Shown piece after piece: positions 57,456 through 64,000 of a stretch of 64,000 bases of DNA; positions within the stretch are counted from its first letter, which is position 1; each line of letters begins with the position of its first letter. The notes beneath the pieces were generated by a model. It searched no databases. It saw only the letters and a list, made by a program, of their open reading frames with translations, and was not told the origin of the DNA. The position numbers and the translations under genes were made by a program. The DNA lies in contig NC_061474.1 in assembly GCF_022581195.2 (NCBI RefSeq), positions 9,238,001 to 9,302,000 of the forward strand, written 5' to 3'. The stretch is from Helicoverpa zea (Eukaryota > Arthropoda > Insecta > Lepidoptera > Noctuidae).

Positions 57456-57688
57456 GGATTATCGCGGCCCTGGTTTCCCCATGATGGGTTTTAGTCAGTA
57501 AGAGTCTGACTTTCTCATGGCGAGAGGGGGGTCATTTGATGACTTCCCAGGTCGAATAGGAGTCGTTTGAAGGCAAAGGCTGGCTTCTCCAGTTTGGGGC
57601 TGTAATGTAATGCTCCAAACATTGTGGGATTTTTTGGTATTTTCAAAGTCAAATAGCAGCCTGGGGGTTAATTGTAGACAATTCTTGT

Positions 57689-58500
57689 CATCATCATCAT
57701 CTTCCTGCCCTGTTCCCAAGTCATTTGGGGTCGGCGCAACATGTCTTTTTCTTCCATTCCTCTCTGTCAGACGTCATACTTACATCCACTCCTTTTTGCT
57801 TCATGTCTTCTTTCAGGCAATCAATCCATCTTTTCCTCGGTCTACCTCTGCCTCTCCATCCCTCCACATTCATACTTAGCACACTCTTTGTAGCATGCGT
57901 TTCACACCGTCTCATCACATGCCCATACCAGGACAAACGCTGACCTCTCATTTTCTCTGTCACTGGCGCTACTTTCAGGCTTCCTCTGATATACTCATTC
58001 CTCACTTTGTCCATTCTGGTAACACCACACATCCATCTCAACATTCTCATCTCTGCTACATGCACTCTTTTCTCATCCTTCTTTTTCAATGCCCAACACT
58101 CTGATCCATACAGGACGACAGGTCTTATGACGGTTTTGTAGATTTTGCCCTTCAGTTTGAGAGGCATCCGTGGGTCACAGATAGTGCTAGTTACCTGTCG
58201 CCACTTCATCCATCCAGAATTGATCCGATGCGTAACGTCCCTGTCCACCTCACCGTCACTTTGGACGAGTGAACCAAGGTACCGGAAGTCGGAGCAGGCT
58301 GGTAGGGGCATGCCGGCTAGGGTTATGGCCATGGGTCTTGATATACCGCCAAAATCGCAATGCAGATACTCAGTTTTGCTCTTGCTGACCTTTAACCCTA
58401 CCGTCTCCAGTCTTAGCCGCCATGCTTCCAATCTGCTCTGGACCTCTGGTCCACTCTCCCCCACCAAAACAATGTCATCGGCGAAAAGCAATATAAATAG
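57689..58500 (-). mobile_element. RTE-clade LINE, 5'-truncated, (ATG)n tail, nested in right TIR
   Basis: The tail on the minus strand is GAAGATGATGATGATGA. The 5' break lies inside the RT catalytic motif. The host TIR resumes exactly on both sides (…TTTTTTACTATT | ACAAGAATTGTC…), so the insertion point is known to the base or nearly so. No clear target duplication is seen, as is common for RTE elements. Confidence 0.85.
57721..58497 (-). pseudogene. RTE reverse transcriptase, C-terminal ~258 residues
   Basis: The frame opens with ILLFADDIVLVGESG, the FADD catalytic loop. It continues with GLKVSKSKTEYL, FRYLGSLVQSDGEV, YGSECWALKK, MRMLRWMCGVTR and RLSWYGHVMRR, then GRGRPRKRWIDCLKEDM near the end, and stops after CCADPK. 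This is the standard RTE C-terminal order. There is no initiation codon of its own and no stop inside. Non-functional by truncation. Confidence 0.9.
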
Positions 58501-58599
58501 TAAAAAATCTTCAGGGCATTATTCTCTACAAGAATCTACTATTTTTTTCTTCTGGCCGGCACTTTCAGTTTTGGGTACGAAATGAATGTTCTCCTTTGG

Positions 58600-59610
58600 C
58601 TTCGATGGGATATTTTATTATTTACAAAACAATATTGTAATGATCATTTGAATAACTCATTTTGGTCCTGTTGAAGGTGGTCAAATAGAATGACATCAAT
58701 TGTTTAGTTGTAATTGTAACAGTAGAGTTCAAGGTTCTATTCCCAATCTCGGAATTATTTATTTGTATTTGAAAAGACAAAAAAGCCATCGCATTTGCAA
58801 GCTGCTACTTACCTGTAGTACCTACCTGTGGGAATGAGAATATGAAATTTCATCTCAATCAGTTCAGTCTTTTAAGTGTAGAATGTGTGAAGAGGGAATG
58901 AATAAAAAAAACTCACTTTCACGCTTGTGTTAGTAAGGATAAGAATTCATAACTTTATTTAATCCTTTTGCAAAGTAAGCGTGATAATATAAAACCATTA
59001 GAACAATGAGAATAATCAGTTTTAAGATAAAATCTCTTGAAGAGAACTTTAATCATAAGTTCAAATACTTTTTAGATTATAAATCAAAAAGGCAATCTGC
59101 TATTCGGGTGGAATTGAAAATTACTTTTCATTTTATAGTATTCACTAGAAATTATGCTTAATCTTCGGATCTTATTTTCTTTCAAATCAAAAGTAATCTT
59201 GAAAATCTACTTTAAAAGGTGCTTGATAATTATTTTTCTTCATATCTTTTCGTGGAATATATTTTGCTATTCTCACTATTTTTTCAAGAGCCAATATTTC
59301 AAGTATTTGAATAAAATAAAATTATCCTTGTGAAAGGGTAAAATCATAAAAACCTGTTCAGCTAATTTCACAAATTGATCATTTTGTAACTTACATAGGT
59401 ATACACATTGATCAAAATTTAAAGTGTATTTAATATTATGCATTTTGATAGCTCTGCCTGCGCCAAACATGAGAAGTACTTCAGACACCCGAATAAAAAT
59501 ACATTTTTCAATACCAAGATAATCCAACTCAGTTCAGCAATTTTACCACTCTATTTATTTATTTATTTGCATATGCTCAATACTACCTTTTAATTACATT
59601 ACGTCCTTCT
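58600..59610. other. Osiris intron 2, 3' part, no element recognised
   Basis: AT-rich intronic DNA up to the acceptor of the third exon. The minus frame at 59276-59527 shows no domain. Confidence 0.45.
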
Positions 59611-59619
59611 CAATTCCAG

Positions 59620-59795
59620 CCCGAGGCAAGAAGAAGAAGCTAGCAGTGATCATCCCCCTACTGACCTTGTTCGCTGTTCTGAAGATGAAGCTACTCCTCA
59701 TTCCAATCCTGCTGTCGGTGCTGCTCATCAAGAAACTGCTGCTGATTGCTGCGTTGCTGCTGCCGAGCTTGCTCAGCACTTTGAAGGCTTGCAAG
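59620..59795 (+). CDS. Osiris-family protein, third coding exon (hydrophobic segment)
   Basis: Acceptor CCTTCTCAATTCCAG, donor AAG|GTATGT. The leftover G completes an alanine codon, then RGKKKKLAVIIPLLTLFAV and a ~50-residue run of leucine, isoleucine and alanine broken only by lysines (VLKMKLLLIPILLSVLL, IKKLLLIAALLLPSLLSTL), ending KACK. A basic patch followed by a lysine-studded hydrophobic stretch is the hallmark of the Osiris C-terminal half. It closes in phase 0 at residue 228. No downstream exon with a tyrosine/histidine-rich Osiris C-terminus was seen before the window ends, so the gene is incomplete. Confidence 0.9.
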
Positions 59796-59824
59796 GTATG
59801 TATTTTGAAGAATAAGTGTCTTTA

Positions 59825-59963
59825 AAGCATTTTCAAAATCAAATCAAAATCAAAATCAAATTGTTTTTATTTCAAATAGGCCTTTGCAGGCTCTTATGAA
59901 ACGTCAAATTAGTTGCACGGTTCCAAAAAGTTGGTCTCATGGAGAAGAGCCGGCAAAAAACGT
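59825..59963 (-). mobile_element. LINE 3' tail, (CAAAAT)n, just after Osiris exon 3
   Basis: AAATCAAAATCAAAATCAAA, then TTTATTTCAAATAGGCCTTT and GAAACGTCAAATTAGTTGCA, a common lepidopteran LINE end in antisense. It is cut by the R-family insertion to its right. Confidence 0.6.
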
Positions 59964-59975
59964 CGTTTTATTCGT

Positions 59976-60144
59976 CTGCCGGGGCTGTGGGGTTGTTCGA
60001 AAGAGTTACCGCGGCCCTGGCACATAAAAGGCCTACGACGGAACACGACGGTTTTTAGTCAGTAAGAGTCTGACACTCCCTCACCGCTTCTAACCCACAG
60101 CGGGAGGGGTAATTTGATGATTTTTGACGTCGTTAAAAAAAGCA
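59976..60144 (+). mobile_element. 169-bp A-tailed retroposon (R family), 10-bp target duplication
   Basis: TTTTATTCGT is repeated at 59966-59975 and 60145-60154. The plus strand runs from CTGCCGGGGCTGTGGGGTTG through GAGTTACCGCGGCCCTGGCA to GACGTCGTTAAAAAAAG. Together with the copies at 45.6 and 50.9 kb it defines the family's ends. Confidence 0.85.
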
Positions 60145-60154
60145 TTTTATTCGT

Positions 60155-61690
60155 TAATTCTGTAGAAACAACCAGCACCGGGATAAAAAGAGCTTATCAA
60201 CCTTATCAGACTCTAGCTAGATTATCTGGTTTACCAAATTACGTTTTTAAAATAAGTACAGAGTGCTGATTCCGAGTTTTTTGAGCGTTCGCAACTCGAT
60301 CCGTAATTATAACTCTATTGAAATAAAGAGTCGTATGCTGCGTCACATGATTTAGGTATAACATCTTCATTCATTTTGCCGGTTAATAATGTTTACACTC
60401 GCAAAAGTGAGCGCGACTGTAATACGACCAAGTACCGATGACAGTCTTTATTAAATAAACAATTCAAAGATAAGTGCTACGCCATTCAATGGTGTAATAA
60501 TCTTCGCATCGAAAAATTTAACTTGCAAAACTCGCACTAGGCACTCAGTATTGTGACTATTTGTGACATGTAAAGGGACAGCAAGAACTGTACTTAAGTA
60601 CTTAATACTTTCGCAATTATTGATGTTAGTAATTATTTGCATTATTAACTTTTTAGTGTAGCTACAGTCAATTTGTTTGTGAAAAAAATATTAACCTACT
60701 ATCTACGTTGTTATTCTTTCCTTATCAGTATGCTCAGGAAGTAACACTATAGTTACTCAGTCCAAAATAAAATAAATAAAGAGAAATAGTTTAACAACTT
60801 CCCTACATTTTCAACCCGTTTTTCGAATTTTCACTTAACACAATTAATTATGCTTGGTAATTCGGCTCCATTTCCCGGTTTCCGAGCAAAAATGCAAATT
60901 AATTTAAACGAGAGTCGACTTTCTAGAACCTTCTATTTTTGTGTGCATTGTTTAATTAGACATTTTCTTTTGATTTCGTTAAGGAAATTGCTAGAATGGG
61001 CTATTTTTATGTACACGTGGGGGTATTTGAATTTTCTCAATGAAACCGACCTTTCTAAAGTGTTGTTCTTGATCAGTGGAAATATTTACGCTTGTTATTT
61101 GTTTCTGGTTCAAAAAAAAAACTCATTAAAAGAGCTATAAGAAATTGGCTCAAACATAACATTTATTTAACAGTTTGATAAAAAATAATTCAATAAAAAA
61201 ACTTCAAACAAATAGCGCGGCATTTTGAGACGATTTTTCACCATAATTATGGTTTTATAGCTAAAATTAATGTGACATAGCGACCACAAAATGGCCGCCT
61301 GCCTTAAATAGTGGAATGACGTCACCTGCTGAGGCTGTTGTTCGTGGTTAGCATTTTAGGCGAGATTTAATGCTTTTAGATAAAATATGAATTGACCCAA
61401 GCAATTATTTTTTTTTTTTACAATATTCGCTCACAATTCTTTACTGTTTAGTAGAAACATTATGTGTGATTTTACCAGTGTCATATGAGAGCAACATTTG
61501 TAGTGTAGGGCACCCAGTAATTTTCAAAAGAACAATTTTTACTAAAATATTAACACCAACACAATATTCTCTCTCATACTTTTAAAATTCGAAAAGATTG
61601 GTACAAAAGTCAATTTAAATTGAATCTGTTTGGTTAAAACCAAGTTGATTCATTTATTGCTTGGTCTGTCGCAGTTTCATTTCGTGTCGA
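60155..61690. other. Osiris intron 3 (open), AT-rich, no exon found
   Basis: Searched for an in-phase Osiris C-terminal exon without success. A short GC-richer patch at 61290-61350 (AAAATGGCCGCCTGCC...GACGTCA) is not coding in the expected phase. Confidence 0.4.
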
Positions 61691-61692
61691 AC

Positions 61693-62240
61693 CAATTATT
61701 GGTACCAAGCACGGAGAAAGAAATGATGAGCGGAGATGACATAAGGAAGGTAGGTCAGGCGCCTTCTTGTTGGTCACAGTAGCGTTGGTAGGTACAGTAG
61801 GCGTAATCAAAATGATCAGTTACTAGAATTAAAGAGGCATACGGGTTCCTTGTCAAATCACGACCAATTTGATAAAGATGGTCTTGATGGATTGGTGATT
61901 TTATGCTAGTCTGAAGTTCTAAAACAGTAGCGTCGCCAAAATGCAGAGGACTGCTGTGGGTTTTTTTTAAACCAGGGTGGGTTCCAAATAAACCCAAAAA
62001 ACAGATTTAATTTGAAAGAACCCTAATATCTATTTAGTTCACACATCATCATCAATTTAAAAGTCCAGCTCTTGTCGGTGCAGCTCCTTCCATTTACGCA
62101 TTTTTTAAGGAAGTTCAGGAGTTGGCGCTAGATTTAGTTCACTAGTAACTGATAATTTTGATCACTCTTACCGTGCATATTTGACCTAGATGAAGGCCCC
62201 TGATCCACCTTATGGCATCTCTCATCTTTCCTTCCTCCAT
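61693..62240. mobile_element. TIR element (GCGGAGATG family), copy 3, longest
   Basis: The left end CACGGAGAAAGAAATGATGA...GCGGAGATGACATAAGGAAG is inverted at the right end (antisense) as GGAGGAAGGAAAGATGAGAG...ATGCCATAAGG, about 55 bp of imperfect TIR. An 80-codon minus frame inside has no recognised domain and overlaps the left TIR. Confidence 0.6.
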
Positions 62241-62872
62241 GGTCCCAAGCAATTACAGTCCGAATCCTCATAAAACCGTATTGCAGTTTTAATTAATCTG
62301 TGTATTGTCGATAATAATAATTAATTTTAGACTTGAAAGTGATCAGTATTATTTTGTTTGTTTATTTAGTTGCAAAGTTCAATAGATTGTTTTTACTATG
62401 TAGTTTGAGTTTCAAGAATTTGTGCTTTGATCATCCCTTCTTTGAGATTTAGGCTTAGGTACTTTGGTTTATTGAAATATTTTTTAAAGTACGTATATTC
62501 TTTATGTTTGAGTGGATATTTTAAAGCTCACGATAGTTATATGCTTTTCCCTCTCTATTCGCTGTGTGCTTTTTTTATTGAATTAAGTATTTGCTATAAT
62601 AGCATAAAGAATAATTTACTACCGTTAAGTCTAATTGAATTTTTAATCCTCAGTAATCAATCCGGCCATATTTTTTTTTACAATATAGATTATATTATAG
62701 GTATATAACAATCATTACAATTTTTGCTAGCTTTTTTTCCGGTTTCAACCGTGTTTTGGGAAACTATAACAGTTTCAGTGATTTCAGAGCATTTTGGATA
62801 CAAACACACAAACAGTGTTTCCTCTTTATGATATAACGATGACATTTTACATTGCTTATATTATTTTTTTTT

Positions 62873-63111
62873 CGGGACACCTTTTCACACACGGTCGGTT
62901 AGCCCCATGGTAAGTTATTAATTAACTTGTGTTATGGGTGCTAACACAACCGATAAACTACATATATACATATTTATAAATACATATTGTAACACCCAGA
63001 CCACGACCAACAAGCATGCTCATCACACAAATGTCGACCGAACCGGGAATCGAACCCGGGACCTCAGATTCGGCAGTCCGGCTTGGTGATCATTTCGCCA
63101 CAGAGGTCGTC
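62873..63111 (-). mobile_element. tRNA-derived SINE (third tRNA-type family), copy 1
   Basis: On the minus strand it starts GACCTCTGTGGCGAAATGAT (A box) and has GGTCCCGGGTTCGATTCCCG (B box) with a well-paired T-arm-like CCCGG/CCGGG. It then reads AATGTTGTGTGATGAGCATG-type body and ends with AACTTACCATGGGGCTAACC and GGTGTCCCGA. It is not a tRNA gene, because a SINE body follows the B box. Confidence 0.8.
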
Positions 63112-63544
63112 ATATGATTCAGTATTTCCTTAAAAAAAATACTCAAAGTGATCTAAAAGATAATTTACCTATGAGTAATGTTTTAGATTCTAAACCCAAT
63201 CCTAGCTTCTTATCAGGCACTTCGGCGCAAACGCATCAAAATAAATAAATTTATCTGAATCCACTTGATGCGAGCTTTCACAGATACGGACGTCCTTGGT
63301 ACCAAATTGTTTTTATTTTTTATTGCAGTTTTTTGTTTGTTTGTCTGTTTGATAAATTTGAATCTGTATTACTATTCTCATTCTGAAGAACTAATTAAAA
63401 AGTAATTCTAATTTAATAAATATGTAGGTTTGATTAGTTTGATCAATATATTTGATTTGTAGTAGCAGCATAGCGTATCAGTAATAGATATTTTTTTTAT
63501 ATATAATTCTTTATATTCAAATATAATTGGTATTATCCATTATC

Positions 63545-63585
63545 TTTTAACCGACTTCCGAAAAAGGAGGAGTCTTGATTAAATT
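63545..63585 (+). repeat. Fragment of the ACCGACTTCC...AAGGAGGAG element
   Basis: TTTTAACCGACTTCCGAAAA and AGGAGGAGTCTTGATTAAAT are the opening of the element complete at 18.0 kb. The remainder is absent. Confidence 0.5.
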
Positions 63586-63640
63586 GCGATTTTTTATGTG
63601 GCTATAAAATTGAACAATTAATTATGTTAAATAAATAATG

Positions 63641-63886
63641 TCGGGACACCTTTTCAGACACGGTTGGTTAGCCCCATGGTAAGTTATTAATTAACTTGTG
63701 TTATGGGTGCTAACACAACTGATAAACTACATATAGCTACATATATACATATTTATAAATACATATTGTAACACCCAGACCACGGCCAACAAGCATGCTC
63801 ATCACACAAATGTCGACCGAACCGGGAATCGAACCCGGGACCTCAGATTCGGCAGTCCGGCTTGGTGACCATTGCGCCATAGAGGA
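63641..63886 (-). mobile_element. tRNA-derived SINE (third tRNA-type family), copy 2
   Basis: Near-identical to the copy 770 bp upstream, in the same orientation, with a 10-bp extra TAGCTACATA-type insertion and a few substitutions. The B box is intact. Confidence 0.8.
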
Positions 63887-64000
63887 GTAAAATAATTAAT
63901 CTTGGATTAACCTATCTATCAGTAATATCAATCTCTAAAACGTATAAGAGGAACAAATCCAAATAATATTGCTAGTTTCATATAAAAGTTCATATATTGA

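Larger units (their letters stand above)
56543..58596. mobile_element. Long-TIR element (~2 kb) with nested RTE LINE
   Basis: The left arm (about 56543-56915) is inverted and repeated in the right arm. The right arm reads continuously only when the LINE between 57689 and 58500 is removed. Shared blocks include AGTGCCGGCCAGAA, GATTCTTGTAGAG, CCCTGAAGATTTTTTACTAT, AATTGTCTACAATTAACCCC, AAATCCCACAATGTTTGGAG and CAGGGCCGCGGTAA. The left arm's inner half is duplicated directly at 56930-57215. No transposase frame. R-family-like sequence forms part of the arms. Confidence 0.75.

Noticed and set aside
61755..61997. 80-residue minus frame considered as an Osiris or secreted-protein exon
   Set aside because: Wrong strand for the Osiris gene, overlaps the left TIR of an element, no domain recognised.
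62990..63111. tRNA gene candidate (A and B boxes, T-arm)
   Set aside because: A SINE body follows the tRNA-like head and a near-identical copy exists 770 bp away; the anticodon stem cannot be formed convincingly.
1..64000. CRISPR arrays, operons, riboswitches, rRNA or endogenous viral genes
   Set aside because: Tandem arrays seen here lack spacer structure, the genome is an intron-bearing insect one, and no viral protein motif beyond retrotransposon RT was found.

Overview
This window looks like nuclear DNA from a moth, most likely a noctuid. The background is AT-rich and gene-poor. Short GC-rich islands are nearly all transposable elements of types that are common in Lepidoptera: tRNA-derived SINEs with ATG/ATC-repeat tails, RTE-type LINE ends with (ATG)n tails, CR1/Zenon-like tails ending in a CAGA/GACA-rich motif, and many short terminal-inverted-repeat (TIR) elements. 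No bacterial, organellar or viral gene organisation is visible. The noctuid assignment is an inference from the SINE families. All element names are recalled by sequence resemblance, not by database search.

Only two host genes can be supported. On the plus strand, three exons (46962-47408, 54015-54083, 59620-59795) join in phase into an Osiris-family protein (DUF1676). It has a signal peptide, a two-cysteine N-terminal region, a basic patch GKKKK and a very long hydrophobic segment. Its last exon(s) lie beyond base 64000, and its 6.6 kb and 5.5 kb introns are packed with transposons. On the minus strand, two exons (27718-27522 and 27118-27024) join in phase into the start of a secreted Kazal-like protein. 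Its 3' exon, which should carry the sixth cysteine, was not found.

Layout. Positions 1-6.6 kb hold nested SINE, TIR and LINE fragments. Positions 6590-13597 are one LTR retrotransposon-like unit on the minus strand: 234-bp LTRs differing at one base, a 4-bp TGTA target duplication and a tRNA-Leu-like primer site, but no gag or pol. It therefore looks like a large non-autonomous (LARD-type) element. Positions 13.6-24.7 kb are an accessory-repeat zone: SINEs, a 615-bp insertion with a 17-bp target duplication, 122-bp and 123-bp tandem arrays, a perfect 92-bp inverted repeat, and a 412-bp GC-rich MITE with perfect 83-bp TIRs. Positions 24.7-37.4 kb are mostly unique AT-rich DNA with the Kazal-like gene.

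Positions 37.4-39.2 kb hold a MITE/SINE nest and two identical 225-bp tandem-repeat blocks around a short LTR-like segment. Positions 43902-45545 are a 5'-truncated LINE with an open reverse-transcriptase frame and a 10-bp target duplication. From 46.9 kb to the end lies the Osiris gene. Its introns carry a young ~160-bp A-tailed retroposon family, a MITE with an 8-bp target duplication, and a 2-kb long-TIR element with an RTE LINE nested in one arm.

The two genes are unrelated in function as far as the sequence shows. The main biology of the window is layered transposition, which can be dated in relative terms from the nested target-site duplications.
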